From RBG-16-64-43 sp964353865 (GTDB lineage Bacteria > Chloroflexota > Anaerolineae > Anaerolineales > RBG-16-64-43): a stretch of 64,000 bases of DNA. Location: NCBI GenBank assembly GCA_964353865.1, contig CAYGXJ010000002.1, forward strand, positions 26,445 through 90,444, given 5' to 3'. Positions 17,479 to 25,672 of this stretch are shown piece by piece. The translations under genes and the position numbers were made by a program. The notes beneath the pieces were generated by a model. It worked only from the letters and a program-made list of their open reading frames with translations. It did not search any database and was not told where the DNA came from. The number at the start of each line of letters is the position of its first letter. Position 1 is the stretch's first letter.

Positions 17479-18726
17479 TCAACGACTGCCGTCAGGCTCC
17501 GCCTCGATCAGCGGCTCGGCCGCCGCCAAGAGGCGCGCCAGGCGCTCAGGTGGCGTGTTGCGCAGCGCGAAGTAGCGCTCGAGCAGCTCGCGCGGGATCA
17601 GGCTTTCGGCGGCGTCACTCCCCAGCCGTGCGCGCACCGGCGAGGTCATGTCCTTTTCGATCGAGAGTTGCGAGGCGGCTGCCAGCAGCCGCTCGACCTC
17701 GCGTGCATCGAACTGGGCGAGCTGGCCGTGGCGAAGCGTGATGATCGCGCGCACGACGGCGCCCGCCACCTCTTCTGCGCGCGCGGCGAGCGCGGCTACG
17801 GCGTGCGCGGTCGGATCGTCCGCGGCCTGCAGATCCACTCGCAGTGTGATGAACGGCCGGGCGTGCGCGGGCACGAAGGTCATACGTGTCGCGCCGCGCG
17901 CGAGCTCGGTCCAGCAGAAACCCTTGGCTTCCTTCTCCTCGCCGAAGTCGATGCGCTCGAGCGAGCCGGAATAGGCCTGAATCGGTTCGCCAGGCACATT
18001 GCCCGCCAGAACCTGGTGGCGGTGGATGTGGCCGAGCGCGATGTAATCCCACGCCGGCGCGGCCAGCGTCGAGCGCGGGACGCTGACATCGCGGCCGAGC
18101 ATCACGCTGCGCTCCGAGCCGTAGTGCGCCTCGCCCACCGAGAAGTGGCCGGCCAGGACGCGCGGCATGTCGGCCGCGCCGGCAGCCTGGGCCAACTCGT
18201 CGAGCGTCTCGATCACCGCCGCGCGCAAAGCCTGGTCGAGCTCCTCGACCGACTTGCCGCGGTGCTCCTCGTCGCTCAGGAGGCGGTTGCGCGTGGGATA
18301 TGGAACCCAGGCGAGGAAGACCGGCCCGCGCGCGGTCTCGACCACCCGGCTCTCGGGCTTGTAACCGACGATGATGTTGGGCACCTCGAGCGCGCGGAAA
18401 ATGTCGACGCTGGTGGCCTTCTGGGTCGAACCGGGCAAATCGTGGTTGCCGACCAGGAGCAAGGTGGGCACGCGGTCGGCCAGGCGTTTGATACGCCGGG
18501 CGAACTCGCGCTGCTGGGTGGGTTCGGGGTCGCGTGTCTTGAAGGCGTCGCCGGCGAAGACGGCGAGGTCCGCGTCATGGGCCAGTGCGTACTGGACCAC
18601 CTCATCCAGCCGATCGAGAAAATCACGCACGCGGCTGGAGGTGCCGGTGGCGGGGTCGAGCTTGCCGTAGTTTTCCATGCCGACGTGCAAGTCGGCGAAA
18701 TGCACGAGGCGAATGGGGGCGGGCAT
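17479..18726 (-). CDS. sbcD: SbcD/Mre11-type DNA exonuclease subunit
   Basis: This 415-residue metallophosphoesterase nuclease has metal-binding motifs in order: FADLHVG (D-x-H), VFAGDAFKTRDP (GD), LVGNHDLPG (GNHD), LAGHFSVGEAHYG and YIALGHIHRHQ (GHxH). The C-terminal ~150 residues are less conserved and should contact SbcC. It works with SbcC on double-strand ends. It is the first gene of the repair series on this strand; sbcC starts 355 bases downstream. Confidence 0.93.
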   Translation of the reverse strand: MPAPIRLVHFADLHVGMENYGKLDPATGTSSRVRDFLDRLDEVVQYALAHDADLAVFAGDAFKTRDPEPTQQREFARRIKRLADRVPTLLLVGNHDLPGSTQKATSVDIFRALEVPNIIVGYKPESRVVETARGPVFLAWVPYPTRNRLLSDEEHRGKSVEELDQALRAAVIETLDELAQAAGAADMPRVLAGHFSVGEAHYGSERSVMLGRDVSVPRSTLAAPAWDYIALGHIHRHQVLAGNVPGEPIQAYSGSLERIDFGEEKEAKGFCWTELARGATRMTFVPAHARPFITLRVDLQAADDPTAHAVAALAARAEEVAGAVVRAIITLRHGQLAQFDAREVERLLAAASQLSIEKDMTSPVRARLGSDAAESLIPRELLERYFALRNTPPERLARLLAAAEPLIEAEPDGSR

Positions 18727-18900
18727 GGACAGATTCTAACAGGGGCGCGGGCCCGCTTGTGTCCGTCGTAGACCGAGGCCGGCGAGGCGATGGGCCCGGG
18801 CAGTGCCTTGCCGCGTGCAACGGCGTCGGCCATCTCGACCGGGGTCGGTCAACCGAGGGCGGAGCTGCCGTTCTGCGCCGTAGCGTGGAGCCGCACGGGC

Positions 18901-19445
18901 CTATCCTTGACCCGCAGGGTGAAGGGAGGAGCGAATCTTTCGAGATTTCGCCAGCTTGCCTTCGGCCTTCAACCATCGGGCTACTTCAACCAAGTCGATC
19001 GTTTGCGCCTGAGCGACGAGGACGACTTGCTGAAGAGCTTCTTGGTCCCCCAGTGATAGTAGGATGGCAGTTTATCCTTGACACAGTCGGTTGGGGATAT
19101 GATGCGCAGAACCCCGGTGGCAAGGGCTATTTCGGCAATTGAAGCAACCGGTTCCGTACCGACCGCGAGTGGGCCAGGTGGGAACTCAACCAGGACAGTA
19201 GATTGCGGGTGCGTGAAGTACCTTCCCTTCTCGCGAAAACCAGCCTCATGCATCGCCGCTTTGATTTCCCGGTCTGAAGCGGAATGGATGTTCACCAGAT
19301 CGACATCATTCGAAACGAACGCATTGGCGCTGTAGATGGCGCCCGAGGCGCCCCCAGAGAGAGCGACCTCTATCCCTCGTTGCCGCATGTGGGTTTGAAC
19401 GAAGGCTCCAACCTCGGCTTGTGACATCTCGCGGATTGGCTTCAA
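18901..19445 (-). pseudogene. Nucleotidyltransferase-fold protein, frameshifted near C-terminus
   Basis: The N-terminal part (MKPIREMSQAEVGAFVQTHM onward) has the polymerase-beta-type signature ALSGG, ten or so residues, then NDVDLVNI (G-G ... D-x-D), as in MNT/AbiEii-like nucleotidyltransferases. The open frame then ends as FSKSSSSLRRKRSTWLK. One extra G in the gene's GGGGG run (CCCCC at 19047-19051) restores HWGDQEALQQVVLVAQAQT and a tail to the stop at 18901, about 181 residues in all, with a plausible helical C-terminus. The gene overlaps the winged-HTH gene by four bases (ATGA), so the pair is translationally coupled. It may be a toxin-type enzyme, but that is inference. Confidence 0.7.
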
Positions 19446-19771
19446 AGCGGCTTGCCTCGGCGTCTTGGCCTGCGTCGATTCAGGAGCAGCCTGTCTCTCT
19501 CGCGCTGGGGATAGAACTGCAGGGTCTTGTCGAGCAGAGCGACCAGTTCGCGCAGGAATGGGTATCGCGGATTGAAAACATACAACCTTGTCCGGCCCGC
19601 GGCGCGGCCTGCCAGGACCCCGGCGAATTCCAGGCGGTCGAGCTGCTTCTGGATCTGGACCAGATCGGTTTCATGAAACCGCGCGATCTCGCGGGCATAG
19701 CCTTCGTTCCGGGCGCGGAGGAAGACGAGGACTCTCTCTCGGCTCTTGGAACCAAGGATGGGCTCCAGCAT
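19442..19771 (-). CDS. Winged-helix DNA-binding protein (putative autorepressor)
   Basis: This 109-residue protein starts MLEPILGSKSRERVLVFLRA at the ATG at 19771, which has CAGGAGA in front. The longer open frame upstream only translates the operator region. Residues 1-75 form an ArsR/MarR-like winged helix: helices through LVFLRARNEGYAREIARFHE, recognition helix LVQIQKQLDRLEFAG, and wing VLAGRAAGRTRLYVFN. The C-terminal tail is very Arg-rich (NRRRPRRRG). The downstream nucleotidyltransferase gene overlaps by four bases. Tandem palindromes at its promoter suggest negative autoregulation, like an antitoxin or AbiEi-type regulator; this is inference. Confidence 0.75.
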   Translation of the reverse strand: MLEPILGSKSRERVLVFLRARNEGYAREIARFHETDLVQIQKQLDRLEFAGVLAGRAAGRTRLYVFNPRYPFLRELVALLDKTLQFYPQRERDRLLLNRRRPRRRGKPL

Positions 19772-19797
19772 GGCGGTCTCCTGGGGTAGACTGGGCC

Positions 19798-19835
19798 GAC
19801 CTACTAAGTAGGTCATATGACCTATTCGGTAGGTC
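19798..19835. promoter_or_regulatory. Tandem palindromic operators upstream of the HTH gene
   Basis: Two 17-base palindromes, GACCTACTAAGTAGGTC (19798-19814) and GACCTATTCGGTAGGTC (19819-19835), lie 21 bases apart centre to centre, two helical turns, so both face the same side of DNA. The four half-sites also form a central palindrome TAGGTCATATGACCTA. They end 27 bases before the HTH start codon. Confidence 0.8.
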
Positions 19836-19884
19836 GTCATAGCGAGGCCGGGCCGCCGGGGCAACAGGGGCCCGCCTGGTGGGG

Positions 19885-20559
19885 CTATGCGTCTCCGCCC
19901 TTCGCGTTGAGAAGTTGCGCCACCTGCTCGTGCCCAGCCTCCCTCGCCAACTCCACCGGCGTCTTGCCATCATCGGCGAGCGGCGAAACCTCAGCCGCGT
20001 GGCCGAGCAGCGCGCGCACGAGATCAAGGTTGCTGTTCTGCGCCGCGGCGTGGAGAGATGTGAAGCCGCCTTCCTGGAGGGCATTGACATCTGCACCATG
20101 CGCGATGAGCGCGAGCGCAATCCGTGTCTGGTCGGCGGCCGCGGCCGAGTGCAACGGTCGCACGCGCATCTTGTTGCGCGCCTCGGCATTCCCGTCGGCG
20201 CCCGCCGCCAGGAGCATCTCGGCAACCTCGGGCTGGCCAAAGAACGCCGCGCGATGCACCAACGTGAGCCCGTCCGCTTAGTAGTGCCCAATCAGGTCGC
20301 GCTCCGCTGCGAGGATCGCCTTCAATCGATCCGCCTGCCCCAGCACGCACGCCTCGAACGGGCCAATCTCGGCACCCATTACGGCCAGGAGCCGCGCCCC
20401 AGCCGCGTGCCCGTGGTACATCGCCAGCATGACCGCGCTCACACCGTTCGCGTCATGCGTGTTCGGTAGCGCGGGTGTCTCACGCGCAGCGGGGCGCAGC
20501 GCCTCCAAATCTCCGGCGCGCACAGCGTCCAGGAACGCCTGCGGCTGGTTTGGTGCCAT
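19885..20559 (-). pseudogene. Ankyrin-repeat protein interrupted by an in-frame stop
   Basis: One frame runs from ATG 20559 (MAPNQPQAFLDAVRAGDLEA) to 19885 with a single TAA at 20278-20280. Before it the protein reads AAERDLIGHY and after it ADGLTLVHRAAFFGQ, which together make a continuous ankyrin repeat with one residue (probably Ser) replaced by the stop. Four or five ankyrin repeats are visible, such as TSLHAAAQNSNLDLVRALL and TPVELAREAGHEQVAQLL. Full length would be 224 residues. It is 14 bases downstream of uvrA. It is a nonsense-mutated gene unless the base is a sequencing error. Translation could restart at a TTG near 20262, but no good ribosome site is seen. Confidence 0.75.
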
Positions 20560-20573
20560 TCTCGCTCGCCCTC

Positions 20574-23438
20574 TCACGCGGCCATTTCCGCCAGCGCCTC
20601 GCGCACATAGCGAGCGGTGAACGAACCCTCCGCCAGTGCCACGTCCTCGGGCGCGCCTTCCGCTACGATCCGCCCGCCGCCCTCGCCGCCCTCCGGCCCG
20701 AGATCCACGATCCAATCCGCTGTCTTGACCACGTCCAGGTTGTGCTCGATGACGATCACCGTGTTGCCCGCGTCCGTGAGCCGGTGCAGCACGTCGAGCA
20801 GCTTCTGAATATCCGCAAAGTGCAGACCGGTGGTCGGCTCATCCAGGATGTAGAGTGTGCGTCCCGTCGCGACGCGGGCGAGCTCTTTGGCCAACTTGAC
20901 GCGCTGCGCCTCCCCGCCCGAAAGCGTCGTCGCCGATTGGCCAAGCTTGACGTAATCCAGCCCCACGTCGTGCAGCGTACCAAGCAGGCGCTTCACGGTC
21001 GGGAATGCGCCAAAGAACTCGAACGCCTGCTGCACATCCATGTCGAGCACCTCAGCGATCGAGCGCCCTTTGAACTTGATCTGCAGCGTTTCGCGGTTGA
21101 AGCGCGTCCCCTTGCACGCGTCGCAGGTGATCCATACATCCGGCAGGAAGTGCATCTCGACCCGCTTCTGGCCGTGACCCTGGCAGGCCTCGCAGCGCCC
21201 ACCCTTCACGTTGAAGGAGAAGCGCCCGGCCGCGTAGCCGCGCGCCTTGGCCTCCGGCACCTGCGCCAGGATCATGCGGATGTCGTCGTACACGCCGATG
21301 TAGGTGGCCGGGTTCGAGCGCGGCGTGCGCCCGATCGGGTCCTGCGTGATGTTGACCGCCTTGTCGAAGAAATCGAGCCCCTCGATGCGGCGGAACGGGC
21401 CCGGCCGGTCGATTGCGCCGTGCAGCCGCGCGGCGAGCGCCGGGTAGAGCGTCTCCGCAATCAGTGACGATTTGCCTGACCCCGAGACGCCGGTGACGCA
21501 GGTGAACAGCCCCACCGGGAAGCGCGCGTCTATGTTCTTCAGGTTGTTGTGGCGGGCGCCGTGCAGCACCAGCCAGTGATCGTTCGGGCAGCGCCTCCCG
21601 TTGCACGCGCCGGCCTGGGCCGTGCCCGCCGCCACCTTGAGCTCCCCGCGCAGGTAGCGCCCGGTGAGTGAGGCCGGATTGCGCGCGATCGCGGCCGGCG
21701 TGCCGGCGGCCACGATGCGCCCGCCCTCCACGCCCGCGCCTGGGCCGATATCCACAACCCAGTCGGCGGATTGAATCGTCTCGCGGTCGTGCTCGACGGT
21801 GATGACCGTGTTGCCCAGGTCGCGCAACCGCAGGAGCGAGTCGAGCAGGCGTCGGTTGTCGCGCGCGTGCAACCCGATCGAGGGCTCGTCGAGGATGTAC
21901 ATCACGCCCACCAGCCCCGAGCCGATCTGCGAGGCCAGGCGGATGCGCTGGCCCTCGCCGCCCGAGAGCGACGGCGCAACGCGCTCGAGCGTCAGGTAGT
22001 GCAGCCCGACGTTGAGCAGGAACTCGAGCCGCGCGCGGATCTCCTTGATCAATTCGCCCGCGACCGTCTCCTGATCGGCGGTCAGGTGCAGTGCGGAGAA
22101 GAAGTCCATGGCCTGCGCGATCGACATGGCCGATATTTCAATAATGGTCTTTCCCGCAAAGCGCACCGCGGCCGCCTCCGGGCGCAAGCGGGCGCCGTGA
22201 CACGAGGGGCACGGCTGGTACGACATGAAGCGCGAGTACCATTCGCGCATGCTCTCCGATTGCGTCTGGTGATAGCGGCGCTCGGTATTGGCAATCGTGC
22301 CGGCGTACGAAGAGGTCCATGACCCCTGCCCGCCGTCCTCGTTGCCCCATTCCCAGCGAATCTTCACCTTCGGGTCGCCGTTCAGTATGCCCTGGCGCAC
22401 CTTCTCAGGCAATCTCTTCCACGGCGTGTCGAGCGAGAACTTATAGTGGCCGGCGAAGGACTTGGCCACCATGCGCGCGGTCTTGGAGGTCTTGGTCGAC
22501 CCCCAACTGAGCACCGCGCCCTCGGCGATAGACTTCTCGCCATCGACGAACTTGGCCGGGTCGAAGCTGTACTTGTGGCCCAGGCCGTTGCAGTCCGGGC
22601 ACATACCGAGGGGCGAGTTGAAGGAGAACATCGGCGGGGCCAGATCCGGGAACGAGAGCCCACAGTGCGGGCAGGCGTTGTGTTCGCTCATCTCGAGCGT
22701 CTTGCCGCCGGCCACGTCCACCACTACCGCCCCGCCGCCCACGCGCAGCGCCGTCTCGACCGAATCCGCCAGCCGCGAGCGGAAGTCCTCCTCCGGCGTG
22801 GCGGGCAGCACCAGCCGGTCGACCACCACGTCGATGTCGTGCTTGCGTGTCTTGGCCAGGCTGATCTTCTGGTCGAGGTCAACCACCACGCCATTGACCC
22901 GCGCGCGCACAAAGCCCGAGGCGCGCGCCTCGGCCAGCACGTCCTCGTGCGTCCCCTTGCGCTTGCGCACGACCGGGGCGAGCAACATCAGCCGCGTCTC
23001 GGGCCGAAGCGATAGAATCTGATCGACGATCTGGGTCGAGGTCTGGCGTGCCACCGCCCGCCCGCAATTGGGGCAGTAGGGCGTGCCGCTGCGTGCAAAA
23101 AGGACGCGCAGGTAGTCGTTGATCTCGGTCACCGTGCCCACCGTCGAGCGCGGGTTCTTGGAGACCGCTTTCTGCTCGATGGCGATGGCCGGGGAGAGGC
23201 CGCCGATGTAGTCGACGTGCGGCTTTTCCATTTGGCCCAGGAACTGGCGCGCGTAGGCCGAAAGGCTCTCGACGTAGCGGCGCTGACCCTCGGCGAAGAG
23301 CGTGTCGAAGGCGAGCGACGACTTGCCCGAGCCGGAGACGCCGGTGAAGACGATAAACTTGTAGCGCGGAAGCGTGAGGTCGATGTTCTTGAGGTTGTGC
23401 TCGCGCGCGCCTCGGATGACGATTTGATTGGCCGACAT
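20574..23438 (-). CDS. uvrA: Excinuclease ABC subunit A
   Basis: This 954-residue damage-recognition ATPase belongs to nucleotide-excision repair. It has two ABC modules: Walker A GVSGSGKSSLAFDTLFAEGQ near residue 32 and GVSGSGKSSLIAETLYPAL near 640, and signatures SLSGGEGQRIRLASQ and TLSGGEAQRVKLAKE. Zinc fingers are CPHCGLSF...GMCPDCNGLG and CEACQGHGQKRVEMHF...CDACKG. The ATG at 23438 begins MSANQIVIRGAREHNLKNID, the standard UvrA start; the longer frame upstream is not conserved and overlaps the neighbour's leader. No uvrB or uvrC is in the window. Confidence 0.97.
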   Translation of the reverse strand: MSANQIVIRGAREHNLKNIDLTLPRYKFIVFTGVSGSGKSSLAFDTLFAEGQRRYVESLSAYARQFLGQMEKPHVDYIGGLSPAIAIEQKAVSKNPRSTVGTVTEINDYLRVLFARSGTPYCPNCGRAVARQTSTQIVDQILSLRPETRLMLLAPVVRKRKGTHEDVLAEARASGFVRARVNGVVVDLDQKISLAKTRKHDIDVVVDRLVLPATPEEDFRSRLADSVETALRVGGGAVVVDVAGGKTLEMSEHNACPHCGLSFPDLAPPMFSFNSPLGMCPDCNGLGHKYSFDPAKFVDGEKSIAEGAVLSWGSTKTSKTARMVAKSFAGHYKFSLDTPWKRLPEKVRQGILNGDPKVKIRWEWGNEDGGQGSWTSSYAGTIANTERRYHQTQSESMREWYSRFMSYQPCPSCHGARLRPEAAAVRFAGKTIIEISAMSIAQAMDFFSALHLTADQETVAGELIKEIRARLEFLLNVGLHYLTLERVAPSLSGGEGQRIRLASQIGSGLVGVMYILDEPSIGLHARDNRRLLDSLLRLRDLGNTVITVEHDRETIQSADWVVDIGPGAGVEGGRIVAAGTPAAIARNPASLTGRYLRGELKVAAGTAQAGACNGRRCPNDHWLVLHGARHNNLKNIDARFPVGLFTCVTGVSGSGKSSLIAETLYPALAARLHGAIDRPGPFRRIEGLDFFDKAVNITQDPIGRTPRSNPATYIGVYDDIRMILAQVPEAKARGYAAGRFSFNVKGGRCEACQGHGQKRVEMHFLPDVWITCDACKGTRFNRETLQIKFKGRSIAEVLDMDVQQAFEFFGAFPTVKRLLGTLHDVGLDYVKLGQSATTLSGGEAQRVKLAKELARVATGRTLYILDEPTTGLHFADIQKLLDVLHRLTDAGNTVIVIEHNLDVVKTADWIVDLGPEGGEGGGRIVAEGAPEDVALAEGSFTARYVREALAEMAA

Positions 23439-23590
23439 AATCGTGTGGTATCGCTCTGGTTGCGGGATGAAGTGGATGCGCCCCTCCATTCTACCGACTT
23501 GTCGCGGCCGTGGGGAGGGGGAAATAGAGCGTGGCGGCGAGGGCGCGAATCGTGCGGCAGCGCGTGGCATTCTGGCAGGCGAGGTGATGG

Positions 23591-24010
23591 ATGAAGGTTT
23601 ACTTCTCGTGCTCGCTCACCGGCGGGCGCAACGACGAGGCCATCTACGGCGCGCTGGTCGACCATTTGCAGGCGGCCGGCCATGAGGTGCTCACCGCCCA
23701 CCTGGCGCGGCCGGAGGTCATGCGCGCCGAGCGGGTGGTCGACCCGGGCGAAGTCTATCACCGCGATATCGCCTGGATCGAGGAATGTCGCGTGCTGGTG
23801 GCGGAGGTGAGCACGCCGTCACACGGCGTGGGCTACGAGATCGCCTACGCGCTCGAACGGGGCAAGCCGGTGTTGTGCCTCTACCGCCGCGATACGCGCG
23901 TCTCGAAGATGATCACCGGCAACGATTCACGCACGTTGCGTGTGGTGGCCTACACCTCGGCGGATGAGGCGCTCGCCCTGGTCGACAAATTCCTTGCGAG
24001 GGCAGGCTAA
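23591..24010 (+). CDS. DNPH1/RCL-like 2'-deoxynucleoside 5'-phosphate N-hydrolase
   Basis: This 139-residue protein belongs to the nucleoside 2-deoxyribosyltransferase superfamily, in the branch of DNPH1, which cleaves modified deoxynucleotides such as hydroxymethyl-dUMP and so keeps them out of DNA. Motifs are KVYFSCSLTGGRNDEA at the N-terminus, VYHRDIAWIEECRVLVAEVS, and SHGVGYEIAYALERGKPVLC with the catalytic Glu. GAGGTGATGG precedes the ATG. It diverges from uvrA, so a nucleotide-pool-cleaning gene sits beside excision repair. Confidence 0.85.
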   Translation: MKVYFSCSLTGGRNDEAIYGALVDHLQAAGHEVLTAHLARPEVMRAERVVDPGEVYHRDIAWIEECRVLVAEVSTPSHGVGYEIAYALERGKPVLCLYRRDTRVSKMITGNDSRTLRVVAYTSADEALALVDKFLARAG

Positions 24011-24050
24011 GGACCACGCGCCACCTAGATTCGCGCGCGAAACAAGCACT

Positions 24051-24084
24051 GGGGCTGTCCGAAAAGTTCACGACGGGCAGCCCC
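24051..24084. terminator. GGGGCTGTCC-type hairpin after the DNPH1-like gene
   Basis: GGGGCTGTCC pairs with GGGCAGCCCC across a 14-base loop. It is the same family as the hairpins at 2172, 34128 and 54624 but has a longer loop and no T run. It is followed at 24099-24127 by a 13-bp stem CGCCCCTCCCCGC/GCGGGGAGGGGCG with a GAA loop. Together they separate two convergent genes. Confidence 0.5.
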
Positions 24085-24152
24085 CAAGAAGGAACAAACG
24101 CCCCTCCCCGCGAAGCGGGGAGGGGCGACTGCTCGTCCACGTCCTTCCCGTA

Positions 24153-25400
24153 TCACCCAACGATCTTGGCCGAAGCCCGCGCCTTCTGCTTGAGTTCCAA
24201 CCGCGCCAGGCGATGCTCGATCTGCTTCAGCATATCGGCGCGCTGCCACATATCGCGGGAGCGGCGCGCGGCGCGAGCGGCCGCTCGCGCCCAGCTCACC
24301 GCGGCCGCCATGTCGCGCGCTTGCCACTCGTAGTACTTGGCCAACTCAATACATGGCAGCGGGTCACCAGGGGCCAGGCCGTGCCAGGCCTGCCAGTGCT
24401 CGACAGATTCGGCCGCGCGCCGGCCGTGCTTGAGCAACGCGGCCAGCATGCCGTGCGCGCGCAACTGCCCCGCCTCATCCAGCACCGCACCCAGCGCCGC
24501 GCGCAAGGCGCTCTCGGCGTGCGCCGCCTCGCCGCGCGCCGCATACAGCCGCCCCAGCGCGATCCCATCCGGCGGCTCGAGCGGATCCTCCGGCGGACGA
24601 CGGTAGCGCTCGAAGAGGTCCGCGGTCAGCGCCACCAGCGAGAGAATATCGCACGCGTTATGGTAGATCACGTCCTCAAGCGGCGCGGCATCACCCGCCT
24701 CCAAGTAGCTTCGATACATGGCCGGGATCAGGTAGCTCTCGACATCGCGCGCCTCGCGCACGATGCCGAGAGCCCGCTCTTCGAGCGAGCCCAGCGAGCA
24801 CGACTCGAGCCGCCCACGCCAGAAGCGGCGCGCGTGGGGCAAGAGATCCAGATGCGGCAGATCCGCCAGCGAAACGCGTTTGCGCAGTCGGATCGTTCCA
24901 CGGGCTTCGAGGATCGGCACATCGAATCCGCGGCCGTTGAACGTGACCAGGCCGGCTGCGGAAGCAAACTCACCCAGCACGGCCTCCAACATTGCCGCTT
25001 CTTCAGATGGATCGCGCAAGAAGTACTGACGCAGTACGTAGCGACCGCCCTGCATGCGGCCCAGCCCCACCAGGAATGCGAAGGTCCCCGCCCCGCCCGA
25101 TAGGCCCGTAGTCTCGGTATCGAGAAAAACGAGCGACTCGAGTGTGCCTCGCGGTTGGAAGCCCAAGAGAGTGCTTTCGGGCATGGCTTGCCGGGCAAGC
25201 GCGCCAAGCTGGATGCGCCCATGCTGATGATCGGGCGCGTAGCTCGTTTCGAGGTAGTAGTAGTCTCCGCGCGACGAGGAGGCGATGTGCCCGGCCCAAT
25301 GTGCAGGGATGCGGCGCGGCGCCGCGGGTTGCGGCGGACGCGCGCGCTTTGTGCTGCCCGCGCGCTTCAATCGCGCGCGGAGCGAGGCCATGTCACTCAT
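24153..25400 (-). CDS. YprB-like ribonuclease-H-fold exonuclease with TPR-like tail
   Basis: This 415-residue protein has a central DEDD 3'-5' exonuclease domain (about 90-270). The first acidic pair is VFLDTETTGLSGG, the second is in VTFNGRGFDVPIL, and the third is in VIYHNACDILSLVAL. The C-terminal ~140 residues are Ala/Arg-rich helices with TPR-like spacing (GRLYAARGEAAHAESALRAA and following). The first ~60 residues form a basic Pro-rich linker. A second start at 25391 is possible. YprB-family proteins are poorly characterised nucleases; the target is unknown. Confidence 0.82.
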   Translation of the reverse strand: MSDMASLRARLKRAGSTKRARPPQPAAPRRIPAHWAGHIASSSRGDYYYLETSYAPDHQHGRIQLGALARQAMPESTLLGFQPRGTLESLVFLDTETTGLSGGAGTFAFLVGLGRMQGGRYVLRQYFLRDPSEEAAMLEAVLGEFASAAGLVTFNGRGFDVPILEARGTIRLRKRVSLADLPHLDLLPHARRFWRGRLESCSLGSLEERALGIVREARDVESYLIPAMYRSYLEAGDAAPLEDVIYHNACDILSLVALTADLFERYRRPPEDPLEPPDGIALGRLYAARGEAAHAESALRAALGAVLDEAGQLRAHGMLAALLKHGRRAAESVEHWQAWHGLAPGDPLPCIELAKYYEWQARDMAAAVSWARAAARAARRSRDMWQRADMLKQIEHRLARLELKQKARASAKIVG

Positions 25401-25628
25401 AATGTGCGCTTATCCTATCGCGATACGGGCAATAGTATACCGTGGGCAGGTACGGCGACCGGGGGATTCGAAATCGAGTGTGGCGTTGGATGCGGAGCGA
25501 CGAAAGTCATCGGGGAGAGGTGACGGGTGGCCTGGGCGCGGTGTGCGTGCCGGGTTATAGTGAGGGCAGAGACGAGAGAGAGATGGGGGTAACTCCATCG
25601 CTCATCGCTGTCTCCTCCTTTGGCGAAG

Positions 25629-25667
25629 GCCTCCACCAGGCTCCCCCCTCACTGCCCTGGTGGAGGC
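25629..25667 (-). terminator. Hairpin downstream of the sensor kinase
   Basis: GCCTCCACCAGG and CCTGGTGGAGGC form a 12-bp stem starting six bases after the kinase stop codon on the minus strand. No T run follows, so it is a probable but not canonical terminator. Confidence 0.5.
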
Positions 25668-25672
25668 GCCAT

